NCBI GenBank assembly: GCA_018268935.1
Contig: JAFDVS010000092.1
Location: 1 to 64,000, forward strand
Source: Acidobacteriota bacterium
GTDB lineage: Bacteria > Acidobacteriota > Terriglobia > Bryobacterales > Bryobacteraceae
DNA length: 64,000 nt
Reading direction: 5' to 3'
In this document: in pieces, positions 1 to 9,036 of the stretch
How the letters are laid out: the number at the start of each line of letters is the position of its first letter
How positions within the stretch are numbered: the first letter of the stretch is position 1
The notes under the pieces: generated by a model
Seen by the model: the letters and a program-made list of their open reading frames with translations, nothing else
Told to the model about the DNA's origin: nothing
The model's database searches: none
Program-made: the position numbers and the translations under genes

Positions 1-35
1 CTGATGTGAACTTTATCAGTCACCAACCCGGCGAA

Positions 36-56
36 CTTTTTTTCTTCCCTCCCCTC
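36..56 (+). other. 21-base pure pyrimidine tract upstream of the first gene
   Basis: Bases 36-56 are only C and T, and the following bases to about 125 stay strongly pyrimidine-rich on the plus strand. The 138 bases before the first gene hold no convincing gene or promoter. The tract fits the C-rich plus strand of the first 11 kb. Any structural role, such as triplex formation, would be speculation. Confidence 0.5.
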
Positions 57-138
57 AATCACTTACGTTCGCCCTACCCACCCTCACTCCCTGTTCCGCC
101 ACCCCCTCCCTGCTACTCTCCAGCCAGGAGAACATTCC

Positions 139-717
139 ATGTCATCCCTCAGCGCAAAGCAACTCCAGGTCATCGAGGCCCTGTCCACCGGCCTCAGTGT
201 CACCGCCGCCGCCGATGCCGCCGGCCTCCATCGCACCACAGTCCATCACTGGTCCCGCAACATTCCCGAATTCCGCGACACCCTCGCCGCCGTCAAACAA
301 GCCCACATCGACATCGCTCGCGACGAAATGAACTCGCTCGCCGCTCCATCCATCGCCATTCTCCGCGCCGTCATTGAAGACCCCAACGCCTCCCCATCCC
401 TCCGCGTCCGCACCGCTCTCGCCATCATCAAGTTCGTCACTACCCCCGAAAAGTCCACCACTCCCAAGGAATCCGCCCACGATCAACTCCTCGACGCCGC
501 CTATCTCACCGGATATCGCATGGCCCAGCAGAGAGCCGCCGAAAAAGCCGAACAATCCGAGCCCGAACGCCAGGACAACGAAATTCATCACAATTCATCA
601 CATTCAACACATTCATCACAAACTCCGCGCAACGCTCTCTGCCCCTGCGGCAGCGGCAATAAATACAAGCGCTGCTGCGGCAAAAACGCCCCGCCGGTAC
701 TCGGCAGAGCTGCCTAG
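139..717 (+). CDS. HTH protein with C-terminal SEC-C zinc-binding motif
   Basis: A 192-residue cytoplasmic protein. Residues about 5-45 form a helix-turn-helix (VTAAADAAGLHRTTVHHW) of the kind seen in phage terminase small-subunit-like and Hin-type domains. A helical region follows to about 115 that is typical of those proteins (ASPSLRVRTALAIIKF). The linker is rich in His, Ser and Asn (HNSSHSTHSS). The C-terminus carries a complete SEC-C motif (CPCGSGNKYKRCC), a zinc-binding module found on SecA and on many unrelated bacterial proteins. AGGAG lies nine bases before the ATG. The ceramidase-like gene begins 27 bases downstream. The DNA-binding and zinc-binding parts are clear; the biological role is unknown. 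Phage origin is possible but no phage gene is nearby. Confidence 0.8.
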   Translation: MSSLSAKQLQVIEALSTGLSVTAAADAAGLHRTTVHHWSRNIPEFRDTLAAVKQAHIDIARDEMNSLAAPSIAILRAVIEDPNASPSLRVRTALAIIKFVTTPEKSTTPKESAHDQLLDAAYLTGYRMAQQRAAEKAEQSEPERQDNEIHHNSSHSTHSSQTPRNALCPCGSGNKYKRCCGKNAPPVLGRAA

Positions 718-744
718 CTCCACCACATACTAAATACACGTCCC

Positions 745-2232
745 ATGAAACCGCTACTCCTCCATCTCTTGCTCGCGGCAACTGCATCCGCCGCCCTGCG
801 CGCCGGAGCATCGAAGGCCGACATCACCGACTACAAGGTCGGCCCAGCCAACGATCCGGCTTTCGTCAAAGTCCTCGCCCTCGACGATGGCAAAACCCGA
901 TCCCTGCTCATCACCGTCGACGCCGTTTCCCTCGGCGAAATCGGCTACATCGACAACGGCTATCTCACCCGTATCCGCACTGCCATCGAAAAGGAACTCG
1001 GGGTTCCACCAAAGAACGTCATGGTCAACGCCAGCCATTGCCATCACGTCGTTCGCAAAGATGCCGACGCCATCACCATCCAGGCCGCGCGCGACGCTTG
1101 GCGCAAACTCACCCCCGTCCGTGCCGGCGCTGGCCGTGGCCGCGAAGATCGCATCATGGAAAACCGCCGCATGAAACTCAAGGACGGCCGCGAAACCGAC
1201 GTGCGCCGCGCCTACGCCATGCCGCGTGACGCCGACGTCGCCGAAACTGGACCCGTCGATCCCGAAATCGGACTCCTCCGCCTCGACCGCATGGATGGCT
1301 CCCCACTGGCCGTCATCTACAACTTCGCGGCCCATCCGATCCATGGCGTTCCCTCCGGAGCTAACACCGCCGATTACCCCGGCTTCGCCTCCAAAGCCAT
1401 CGAAGAGAACCTCGGCCGCGATGTGCTCGCCTTCTTCATCCAAGGCTGTGCCGGCGACATCAACCCCGCCAAGTACAAAGATGTCCACACTCCGCATGAC
1501 GCCGAACCGCTTGGCAATCTCCTCGGCCTCTCCGTCCTCCGGGCCGCCCGCGCTATCACCACCAAAGACGTCACCGAGTTTCGAACCATCAATGAGACAC
1601 TCGATCTCCCCCGTGCCGCCGACTACGCCACCCGCATCGCCGCCATGAAGGCAAAAAAGGAAAAGCTGATCGCATCCCTCGAACCCACCAGCCTCAACTT
1701 CAAAACATTCTCAGAGCTTTATGTTCAATACGCTCTGGCCGGAGATGCGCCGTCCTATTACAAACACCGCTACCTCCACGAGCAGACAATAGGACGCGAA
1801 GAACTCAGCCGCATGGACAACGACAACCGAGTCGAAGTGGCCCGCTATCTCCGCAACATCGAAACCATGGAGGAACTCACGCGCCTCCAAACCAACCTCG
1901 CACTCCTCGAAAAGCATCAGACCGAAACCGCCGGCCGCACGGTGCTCCCGGTCGAAGTGGCCGGCCTCCGCATCGGCGATTTCCAACTCGTCACCTTCCC
2001 CGGCGAACTCACCGTCGAAATCGGCCTCCGCCTCAAGCAGCAGTTCAACACCGGATTCCACTTCGTCGCCGGCTACACCAACGGCTACATCTACTACACG
2101 CCGACGGCCACCCAGCGCCGCAATCCCGGCTATGCCCAGGAAGACTGCGACAGCCTCGTCGCCCCCGAATGGCAAGCCCTCTTCGAAGCCCGCGCACTCG
2201 ACACCTTCCGCTTTCTGAGCCGCGACCGTTAG
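745..2232 (+). CDS. Secreted neutral/alkaline ceramidase-like hydrolase
   Basis: A 495-residue protein with a signal peptide (MKPLLLHLLLAATASA). It matches the N-terminal domain of neutral/alkaline non-lysosomal ceramidases: AGASKADIT at the mature start, a metal-site ASHCHH near residue 98, AHPIHG near 198 and GCAGDINP near 236. That family cleaves the amide bond of ceramides. Acidobacteria and planctomycetes also carry many distant relatives of unknown substrate, so only a zinc amidohydrolase fold is safe. It is shorter than classical ceramidases of about 650-750 residues, and no C-terminal Ig-like domain can be recognised. No strong ribosome binding site precedes the ATG. Export to the periplasm or outside is inferred from the signal peptide. 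Confidence 0.8.
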   Translation: MKPLLLHLLLAATASAALRAGASKADITDYKVGPANDPAFVKVLALDDGKTRSLLITVDAVSLGEIGYIDNGYLTRIRTAIEKELGVPPKNVMVNASHCHHVVRKDADAITIQAARDAWRKLTPVRAGAGRGREDRIMENRRMKLKDGRETDVRRAYAMPRDADVAETGPVDPEIGLLRLDRMDGSPLAVIYNFAAHPIHGVPSGANTADYPGFASKAIEENLGRDVLAFFIQGCAGDINPAKYKDVHTPHDAEPLGNLLGLSVLRAARAITTKDVTEFRTINETLDLPRAADYATRIAAMKAKKEKLIASLEPTSLNFKTFSELYVQYALAGDAPSYYKHRYLHEQTIGREELSRMDNDNRVEVARYLRNIETMEELTRLQTNLALLEKHQTETAGRTVLPVEVAGLRIGDFQLVTFPGELTVEIGLRLKQQFNTGFHFVAGYTNGYIYYTPTATQRRNPGYAQEDCDSLVAPEWQALFEARALDTFRFLSRDR

Positions 2233-2256
2233 GGAGTTCCGATGGCCCCATGTGGG

Positions 2257-2293
2257 GCAGACTTCAGTCTGCCGGCCGGCTGGAACAGCCGGC
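2257..2293. repeat. Pair of adjacent GC-rich palindromes in the 2233-2417 gap
   Basis: Two perfect inverted repeats lie four bases apart in the 185-base intergenic region. The first has arms GCAGACT (2257-2263) and AGTCTGC (2266-2272). The second has arms GCCGGCT (2275-2281) and AGCCGGC (2287-2293). They could act as a terminator for the ceramidase-like gene, although no T-run follows, or be one copy of a dispersed palindromic repeat family. I see no second copy in this window. Confidence 0.6.
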
Positions 2294-2399
2294 TGTGCCT
2301 TGGGCCGCCTAATGCGATGAAGACGCGGATGCCGGTTCGTTTAAACTTCAGCAGTTTACTTCGCGTCTTCAACGGAGTCGGTGCCGGAAACCTCTGTCG

Positions 2400-2408
2400 T
2401 GATAAAAT
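2400..2408 (+). promoter_or_regulatory. Extended -10 promoter element for the first TonB-dependent receptor
   Basis: TGATAAAAT fits the extended -10 consensus TGnTAnnnT. The -10 hexamer ends nine bases before the ATG at 2418, so the transcript would have a leader of only a few bases. No clear -35 box is seen at the usual distance. This is a prediction from sequence only. Confidence 0.4.
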
Positions 2409-2417
2409 GACACTGCT

Positions 2418-5400
2418 ATGTATAAATGTCTGTTCGGCCTGCTTCTGATGGCAACTCCCCTCAAGGGTCAATCCACCAAGGCCGAACTCCTCGGAACGGT
2501 CCGCGACGCCTCCGGCCTCGCAGTCCAATCCGCCCAAGTAACCCTATCCAACCTCTCCACAGGCGTCACCTCAACCGCATCCACCAGCGAAACCGGCGCC
2601 TACCAGTTCCTCGCCTTACCCGCCGGCGAGTACCGCATAGCCCTTTCCAAGGACGGCTTCGCCCCACTCACCCGCGACGGTGTCGTGCTCCGTATCGGCG
2701 ATCGCACCACCATGGATCTCGAACTCAAGGTGGGCGACGCCAGCCAGTCCATCCAGGTCACCGCCGCCGCGCCCCTGCTTCAGTCCAGCCGGGGCACAGT
2801 CAGCTTTGTCGTGGAGCGCAACAAGGTCGTCACCCTCCCCCTCGACGGACGCAACTTCGTGCCCCTCATCGCGCTCTCCCCCGGAGTCAATCTTCCCCCA
2901 GGCAACCTGCTCCCCCGCATCAACGGCAGCCGCCCTCGCGTCAGCGAGTACATCTACGACGGCATCAGCGTCCTCCAGCCCGAGCCCGGCCAGGTCGCCT
3001 TCTACCCCATCATCGACGCCATCGATGAGTTCCGCGTCGAAGTGAACAGCTACTCCGCCGAGTACGGCCGCTCCAACGGCGGCGTCATCATGGTCAATCA
3101 GAAGTCCGGCTCCAACGACTTCCACGGCACTCTGTTCGAGTTCTTCCGCAATGAGAAGCTGAACGCCCGCAACCTCTTTGCCACCACCGGAGCCAAGCCC
3201 CGCTTCCGCCGCAATCAGTTCGGCTTCGTCCTCGGCGGTCCCATCCAAAAAGGCAAGACGTTCTTCTTCGCCGATTGGCAGAGCACACGCCTCAACACCG
3301 GCGTCGTCCGCACCAGCACCGTGCCCACTCCTGCCCAACGTCAGGGCGTCTACACGAACCCCATCTTCGACCCCGCAACCACCCGCCGCGTCGATGGCGT
3401 CTACCTGCGCGATGCCTTCGCCGCCAACACAATCCCCGCTTCACGCCTCGATCGCGCCTCCCTCGCTGTGCTTGACCGCTACCCGCTCCCCAACGTCGCC
3501 GGCACAACGGCCAACAACTACCGCCGCGTCGGTAATGACAACACCGTCGCCGATCAATGGGACGGCCGCCTCGACCGCTACTTCACCTCCCGCCATCGCA
3601 TCTTCACTCGCTACTCCTACCTCCGCGACGATAGCCGTCCCACCACTCCACTGCCCGATGGCAGCGGCAACCTCACCGCCGGGGTCATCGGCAACACGCT
3701 CACCCGCGCCGATAGCCTCGCCATGGAGCATACGCTCACCGTAACGCCCGCCGCTGTCAATCAACTCCGCTTCGGCTACACCCGCCGCAAGTTCGATCGC
3801 AACTCAGGCCGCCTCAACCAGAGCCTCGCCCAAGCCACGCTCATCCCGAACATCCCCGCCAGTACCTTCTCCGATGTCCTCCCCACCTACGACATCGTCG
3901 GCTTCCAGCAGTTAGGCCCGCCAGCGAGCGGCAACGCCGCCTTCACCACATCGGTCACGCAGTTCATCGACAACTACTCGCATGTGCGCGGCAGTCACAC
4001 GCTGAAAGCGGGCACAGACATCCGCCTCCAGACACTCGATGTTCTCCAGCCGCCCAGCCCCACAGGCAACTTCCAGTTCACCAACATCTTCACCGCCGGC
4101 CTCTCTCCAACCGGAGCCATCGTCGCCAACACTGGCAATGCCTTCGCTTCTTTCCTCACCGGCCGGGTCAGTCGCTTCACCATCGATGCACAGCCCGAAG
4201 TCATCCAACCTCGCGCCCGCATCGCCGAGTTCTTCCTCCAGGACGATTGGCGCGTCTCGCCCCGGCTCACCTTCAATCTCGGTGTCCGCTACACGCTGAA
4301 CTTTCCCTCCACCGTAATCGACAACCGCGGAGCAGTCTTCAACCTCAACACGCAGCAACTCGACTTCCTTGGAGCAAACGGAACTTCGCGCTCAGCCCGC
4401 AATCTGGAGAAAGCCAACTTCGCCCCACGCATCGGCCTCGCCTTCAAAGCCGCTGAGTCTCTCGTACTCCGCGCCGGTTACGGGCTGACATGGATCGAAC
4501 AGGCAGGCATCACAACGCCCTTCACCACACCGCTGTTCCCCTTCATTCAAACACTCACTCAGCAGTCGTCCAACAACATCGATCCCGCCTTCCAACTCTC
4601 GCAAGGCCCCACGGTCACCCTACGTCCACCGGCCCCCGATTCCGGCCTCGGCCAAGGTGTGTTCGCCGTACAGCGCGACAACGGCAGCGGCTACGCCCAG
4701 CAATGGAACTTCACCCTGCAGAAGACCTTCGCCGCCAACTGGAGCATCGAGACCGGATACCTCGGCTCCAAGCTGACTCGTCTCGGCGTCCCCGACGTCA
4801 ACCTCAATCAGTTGACCATGCAGCAACTCGCCATGGGCCCTCAGGTGCTTTCACAAGCGCAGTCATTGCGGCCCTACCCGCGCTTCAATACCGTCGCGCT
4901 CTACCGCAACAACGTCGGCCACTCCACCTATCATTCGTTCCAATCAAGAGTAGAGAAGCGCTTCGCGCAAGGGCTCACCTTCACCGCCGCTTACACCTAC
5001 TCCCGCCTCATCGACGACGCCGGAGCAGTCTTTGACTCCGCTGTTCTCACCGGACCAGTGACGAACTTCCAGGCCGCCGACAGCTTCAACAAGCGTCTCG
5101 AGAAGGACGTCTCCACCGGCAATATCCCGCACATCTTCTCCTCCGGCTTCGTCTATCAATTGCCCTGGGGGTGGCAGCTCGGCGGCATCGCGCGCCGCCA
5201 ATCCGGCAGCCCCATCGCCGTAACACAAGCCACCAACCTCAACGCCTTCGCCGGCTTCGGCATCCAACGCCCGAACCGCCTGCGCGACCCCAGCCTGCCG
5301 GCCGGCCAGCGCAGCACAGCCCGCTGGTTTGACACCACTGCCTTCACCCAAGCGCCGCAGTTCACCATCGGCAACAGTAGCCGCAACCCCGTCGCCGGCC

Positions 5401-5609
5401 CCGCCTACGCCACGCTCGACCTGATGCTCGGCAAGACCTTCACCATCACGGAGCGCCTGCGGCTCGAGTTTCGCGCCGAAGCCTTCAACCTCACCAACAC
5501 GCCTCCACTCGGCAATCCCAACGGCAGCTTCGGTAACGTTGCCTTCGGTACCATCACCACAGCCCTCGACCCGCGCGTCTTCGAGTTTGTCACCAAGGTC
5601 CACTTTTAG
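2418..5609 (+). CDS. Oar-like TonB-dependent receptor with carboxypeptidase-regulatory-like domain
   Basis: A 1063-residue outer-membrane protein with a short signal peptide (MYKCLFGLLLMATPLKGQ). Residues about 22-110 form a carboxypeptidase-regulatory-like beta-sandwich (LLGTVRDASG, GAYQFLALPAGEY). The plug region follows, with VERNKVVTLPLDGRNF and FRVEVNSYSAEYGRSNGG, and then a long beta-barrel. This architecture is typical of the greatly expanded acidobacterial receptor family and resembles myxobacterial Oar. Such proteins import large substrates with energy from TonB, but the ligand here cannot be read from sequence. The likely regulator gene starts 15 bases after its stop, suggesting one transcript. 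A candidate promoter lies at 2400-2408. Confidence 0.9.
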   Translation: MYKCLFGLLLMATPLKGQSTKAELLGTVRDASGLAVQSAQVTLSNLSTGVTSTASTSETGAYQFLALPAGEYRIALSKDGFAPLTRDGVVLRIGDRTTMDLELKVGDASQSIQVTAAAPLLQSSRGTVSFVVERNKVVTLPLDGRNFVPLIALSPGVNLPPGNLLPRINGSRPRVSEYIYDGISVLQPEPGQVAFYPIIDAIDEFRVEVNSYSAEYGRSNGGVIMVNQKSGSNDFHGTLFEFFRNEKLNARNLFATTGAKPRFRRNQFGFVLGGPIQKGKTFFFADWQSTRLNTGVVRTSTVPTPAQRQGVYTNPIFDPATTRRVDGVYLRDAFAANTIPASRLDRASLAVLDRYPLPNVAGTTANNYRRVGNDNTVADQWDGRLDRYFTSRHRIFTRYSYLRDDSRPTTPLPDGSGNLTAGVIGNTLTRADSLAMEHTLTVTPAAVNQLRFGYTRRKFDRNSGRLNQSLAQATLIPNIPASTFSDVLPTYDIVGFQQLGPPASGNAAFTTSVTQFIDNYSHVRGSHTLKAGTDIRLQTLDVLQPPSPTGNFQFTNIFTAGLSPTGAIVANTGNAFASFLTGRVSRFTIDAQPEVIQPRARIAEFFLQDDWRVSPRLTFNLGVRYTLNFPSTVIDNRGAVFNLNTQQLDFLGANGTSRSARNLEKANFAPRIGLAFKAAESLVLRAGYGLTWIEQAGITTPFTTPLFPFIQTLTQQSSNNIDPAFQLSQGPTVTLRPPAPDSGLGQGVFAVQRDNGSGYAQQWNFTLQKTFAANWSIETGYLGSKLTRLGVPDVNLNQLTMQQLAMGPQVLSQAQSLRPYPRFNTVALYRNNVGHSTYHSFQSRVEKRFAQGLTFTAAYTYSRLIDDAGAVFDSAVLTGPVTNFQAADSFNKRLEKDVSTGNIPHIFSSGFVYQLPWGWQLGGIARRQSGSPIAVTQATNLNAFAGFGIQRPNRLRDPSLPAGQRSTARWFDTTAFTQAPQFTIGNSSRNPVAGPAYATLDLMLGKTFTITERLRLEFRAEAFNLTNTPPLGNPNGSFGNVAFGTITTALDPRVFEFVTKVHF

Positions 5610-5624
5610 CCAGACTGGAGTGTT

Positions 5625-6746
5625 GTGAACATACGAGTAGAGAATCGTCTCGCTGAGATCCGCAAAAGCCGCGGCGTCGGCGCATCCGATCTGGCTCGCC
5701 GCGTCAACGTCAGCCGCCAGACCATCTACGCGATCGAAGCAGGCACCTACGTGCCCAACACCGAAGTGGCGCTCAACCTCGCACGCCAGCTCGAAGTCAC
5801 CGTCAACGACCTCTTCTCTCTCGAAGAGGAAGGCGCACTGAGCCCCGATTCACTCGCCGCCGATGTTCTCAGCGCTGAGTCCCCTCACGACGGCCAACCC
5901 GTGCGCATCTGCCAGGTCGGAGCGCGATGGGTCAGCGTGCCCGTATCCGCCTCGCCCTACTACATGCCCGAAGCCGATGGCATCGTGAAGGGCACAGGCC
6001 GCGTCAAGGGCCGTGCCGACCTGCTCGTGTTCGCCAAGGACGAAGCAGCGCAGAAGCGTATCGTTCTCGCCGGCTGCGACCCGGCCATGGGCCTGCTCGC
6101 CCACATGGTAGAAAAGGCCAGTGGTGTCGATGTCGTCGGCGCTGGCGCCTCCAGCAAACTCGCCCTCCACTGGCTGGTGGAAGGCAAAGTCCATATCGCC
6201 GGATCGCATCTCGAAGACCGCAAGACCGGCGAGTTCAATCTCCCTTTCCTCAGGAAGCAGTTCCCCAAAGAGGAGTTCACCGTTGTCACCTTCGCCCGCT
6301 GGGAAGAGGGTTTCGTCGTCGCCCCAGGCAATCCAAAGGGCATTCACAAAGCCGAGCATCTGGCCGGAAAGACCCGCTTCATGAATCGCGAACCCGGCTC
6401 CGGCAGCCGGTCCCTACTTGACCGCCTTCTGGAACAGGCGGGCGTGCATCATCACAACGTCACCGGCTATGACCGTGTGGCATACGGGCATCTGGCCGCG
6501 GCCTACTCCGTGCTCACCGGAGACGCCGATGTCTGCCTCGCCACACGTTCCGCCGCCCAAACATTCCGCCTCGATTTTGTTCCCCTGCACAGCGAGCGCT
6601 ATGACCTGGTAATGCGCCGCAAGACCGCCGATCTGCCGGCAGTCAAGGCTTTCCTCGACGTGCTGCAGCGGGCCGCCCTGCGGCGCAAATTGGAAGTGCT
6701 CGCCGGCTACGATACGTCCGAAACCGGCTCAGTTCTTACTTGTTGA
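5625..6746 (+). CDS. One-component XRE regulator fused to a periplasmic-binding-protein-like domain
   Basis: A 373-residue cytoplasmic protein with no signal peptide. Residues about 7-65 are an XRE-type helix-turn-helix (GASDLARRVNVSRQTIYAIE). The remainder from about 80 is a solute-binding-like domain of the PBP_like / molybdate-binding type (LAGCDPAMGLLAHMVEKASG, MNREPGSGSRSLLDRLLEQ, RVAYGHLAAAYSVLTGDADV). By analogy the C-terminal domain binds a small ligand and controls DNA binding by the N-terminal domain; oxyanions such as molybdate or tungstate are possible but unproven. The GTG start follows CTGGAG and lies 15 bases after the receptor stop, so it may control that receptor. Its last 11 bases overlap the convergent gene at 6736. 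Confidence 0.85.
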   Translation: MNIRVENRLAEIRKSRGVGASDLARRVNVSRQTIYAIEAGTYVPNTEVALNLARQLEVTVNDLFSLEEEGALSPDSLAADVLSAESPHDGQPVRICQVGARWVSVPVSASPYYMPEADGIVKGTGRVKGRADLLVFAKDEAAQKRIVLAGCDPAMGLLAHMVEKASGVDVVGAGASSKLALHWLVEGKVHIAGSHLEDRKTGEFNLPFLRKQFPKEEFTVVTFARWEEGFVVAPGNPKGIHKAEHLAGKTRFMNREPGSGSRSLLDRLLEQAGVHHHNVTGYDRVAYGHLAAAYSVLTGDADVCLATRSAAQTFRLDFVPLHSERYDLVMRRKTADLPAVKAFLDVLQRAALRRKLEVLAGYDTSETGSVLTC

Positions 6747-8205
6747 ATACAGCCTGAACCGAAGTGTCACGCGTGATCACCACCGTGCACGTCGCCGAAG
6801 TGCCCGAACAGGCGCCCGCCCAGTTGGAGAACGTCTTGCCCGCTGGAGGAATCGCCGTCAAGGTAACCGCGGTTCCATCCGTGAACTTCGCCGAGCAGTT
6901 GCCGCCGCAATCGAGCAGGCGATCATTGCCCGTGGGACTCGCCGTAATTGTGCCCGGATTGCTCCGGCCCACCGACAGCGTGTACTGATTCTTGAACGCG
7001 GCGCCGACCTTCACCTGGCCCGTCACGTTGAGCGAGCAGCTCAACGAAGTGCCCGAACACGCTCCGCTCCAACCCGTGAAGACAGCGCCTCCCGGATTGG
7101 CCGTAAGCGAGACCGCAGTGCCGTTCGGAGCGAACGTGGTGCACGCATTCCCGCAGCTGATCTTGCCGCTTGCTCCGCCTACTGAGCCGTTGCCCGTCCG
7201 AGTCACGGTCACCGAGTCCGCAACCACGTTCACCGCCGTGTTCTGTGCGCTCAGTGCATCGCCCAACTCGCCGGCCGAAGGCGCCGTGCATGTCCCATCC
7301 GCGCAGGCCACCTTGTGGTCCAGCGCATCATAGGCGCCTGTGTACTTGTAAAGCTCGTAGCGCCGGATCACCGTGCGGGTATCGGCCTGAATCGAACCTT
7401 GATTCTGCCGCCGCGTGCGGTTGCGTTTCCCATTCCCACCTGCAGGCGGATCCGCCTGCAGAATGTCCCAGGAAACTTCCAATTGCGATGGATCCTCGGG
7501 CACTACGGCAGGGTTCGTCGACGAGAGATCATCGGCCGTCACCGGACGGTTGAGCTGCGTCTTGTAGATCTTCACCCATTGGGCATCCCCATACTTCTCC
7601 GGGGCCTCCGGCGGCTCCGGCGCTTCCACCTCGGCCACCACCACCGGCGGCGTCGAGATAGTGACGGGCGGCGCGATACTCCACGCGGCGAACGGAATCG
7701 CAGCCGGCGGATGGAGTTGGATCAGGCTGCCATGGCTCGCCGGATCGTCAACGAGCCAGTAGCCGCTGACCTTGGTGATCTTGCCCGGCGCCGTGGCGCG
7801 CATCGATTGACCAAAGTGTTCGCAACCCGAAGTGGCGTACCGCGAACCGGCCGTGTAGCAGTCGTTCCAACTGAACGGCGTACCCGGCACGTGTTGCGGT
7901 GTCTTGGCGGTGTATTGGCCTGAGGCGGAATCGTACCGGCTGGACCACCGAACGCGCACCCCCGTCGCATACGGAGTCACAACGGCGGCGCCATAACGCT
8001 GTCCGTTCATCGTGTAGTAAAGGTCGCCAGGTACGGCGCCCTCGATTTCAATCTCGAAGCCGTACACATCTCGGCCCGAGTCATTCACCACGTCAAAGGC
8101 GCTCAGCGCGCCCTCCACCGTCGCCGTTTGCGCCCAACCCGTTACAGGCGCCATCGCCAGCGCTCCCACCAATAGGCCTGCGCTCAGCATCCATCTTGTT
8201 GTCAT
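6736..8205 (-). CDS. Secreted protein with two C-terminal InlB-type beta repeats
   Basis: A 489-residue protein with a signal peptide ending near GWAQTA. The N-terminal half is an unrecognised domain (DVYGFEIEIEG, FSWNDCYTAG, YWLVDDPASHG). A Pro/Glu-rich hinge (VEAPEPPEAPEKYG) and a region containing RRYELYKYTGAYD follow. The last 150 residues hold two divergent InlB/bacterial repeats (AVSLTANPGGAVFTGWSGAC and AVTLTAIPPAGKTFSNWAGA), each with conserved cysteine pairs that probably form disulfides outside the cytoplasm. AAGGAG lies upstream of the ATG. The gene is convergent with the XRE-PBP gene and overlaps its end by 11 bases. The role is unknown; surface or extracellular location is inferred. 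Confidence 0.75.
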   Translation of the reverse strand: MTTRWMLSAGLLVGALAMAPVTGWAQTATVEGALSAFDVVNDSGRDVYGFEIEIEGAVPGDLYYTMNGQRYGAAVVTPYATGVRVRWSSRYDSASGQYTAKTPQHVPGTPFSWNDCYTAGSRYATSGCEHFGQSMRATAPGKITKVSGYWLVDDPASHGSLIQLHPPAAIPFAAWSIAPPVTISTPPVVVAEVEAPEPPEAPEKYGDAQWVKIYKTQLNRPVTADDLSSTNPAVVPEDPSQLEVSWDILQADPPAGGNGKRNRTRRQNQGSIQADTRTVIRRYELYKYTGAYDALDHKVACADGTCTAPSAGELGDALSAQNTAVNVVADSVTVTRTGNGSVGGASGKISCGNACTTFAPNGTAVSLTANPGGAVFTGWSGACSGTSLSCSLNVTGQVKVGAAFKNQYTLSVGRSNPGTITASPTGNDRLLDCGGNCSAKFTDGTAVTLTAIPPAGKTFSNWAGACSGTSATCTVVITRDTSVQAVFNK

Positions 8206-8299
8206 AAGGTCACTCCTTGCCCCGTAGGACAGGAGCCAAACGATTATGGAACAGGAAAAACGCGCGAAGTGTGCAGAAATTTCGTAGAGGGCTTTCCGT

Positions 8300-9025
8300 T
8301 CACCCGATCTCAGCGTGGTTGCGGCTCAGTTCTTCCAGCGCAAGCTGCGCCGCCTTCTGCCCCGCGCTCTTCTTCGAGTTGCCTTCTGCCCGGGAAGCCA
8401 GGTCCTTGCCCACGCGTACTTCCACCGTGAAGGTCTTCGAGTGCTCCGGGCCCTGCTCTTTGACAATCGCGTAGCGCGGGGTGGGCAGCTTCAGCTTCTG
8501 CGTGTACTCCTGCAGTGCGCTCTTGAAATCGCTCACCGCGGATTCCCCATCCGGACCATCGTTGGAGAAGGCTTCGATCACATGGTGGAGGATGAACTGG
8601 CGGGCAACTTCCAATCCGCCGTCCAGGTACAGAGCCGCAATCAATGCCTCAAAGGCATTGGCCAGCAGCGCGCGCTTGGAGCGCCCGCCGCTCATCTCTT
8701 CTCCACGCCCCAGACGCAGGAAACGGCCCAGATCCAGCGCTTCGGCAGCTTCGTAGAGACGCTGCGCGCTCACCAGGTGTGCTTTGCGTTTGGAGAGCCC
8801 GCCTTCGGGCAGGCCGGGATAGAGGATCACCAACTGTTCGGCAACCAGAAAACCAAGCACGGAGTCGCCGAGAAACTCCAGTTGCTCGTTATCGCCAAGA
8901 ACGCCCGGCACCGCCGCCGGGCGTTCGAAGCGATAGGATTTGTGGGTCAGAGCGCGATCCAGGAGTGCTGCGTCCCGGAAGCGGTATCCGACGGAGGATT
9001 CGAGGAGATCCAACTCCGCGCTCAT
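8300..9025 (-). CDS. rnc: Ribonuclease III
   Basis: A 241-residue enzyme that cleaves double-stranded RNA during rRNA, mRNA and small-RNA processing. The signature NEQLEFLGDSVLG spans residues 46-58. The second catalytic segment (LLANAFEALIAALYLDGG, about 120-137) carries the conserved Glu at 126, with Asn rather than Asp at 123, a substitution I believe occurs in other RNase III proteins. The C-terminal 70 residues form a double-stranded RNA-binding domain (ALQEYTQKLKLPTPRY, KKSAGQKAAQLALEEL). The length is normal for the family. It is the last gene of a minus-strand run and starts 11 bases after the stop of a TPR protein gene, unlike the common rnc-era arrangement. Confidence 0.96.
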   Translation of the reverse strand: MSAELDLLESSVGYRFRDAALLDRALTHKSYRFERPAAVPGVLGDNEQLEFLGDSVLGFLVAEQLVILYPGLPEGGLSKRKAHLVSAQRLYEAAEALDLGRFLRLGRGEEMSGGRSKRALLANAFEALIAALYLDGGLEVARQFILHHVIEAFSNDGPDGESAVSDFKSALQEYTQKLKLPTPRYAIVKEQGPEHSKTFTVEVRVGKDLASRAEGNSKKSAGQKAAQLALEELSRNHAEIG

Positions 9026-9036
9026 GCCGTTGTGGC

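Noticed and set aside
6..377. A 123-residue open frame at the window start
   Set aside because: It is rich in Pro, Arg and His, overlaps the well-supported HTH/SEC-C gene and lacks a ribosome binding site; a by-product of the pyrimidine-rich strand.
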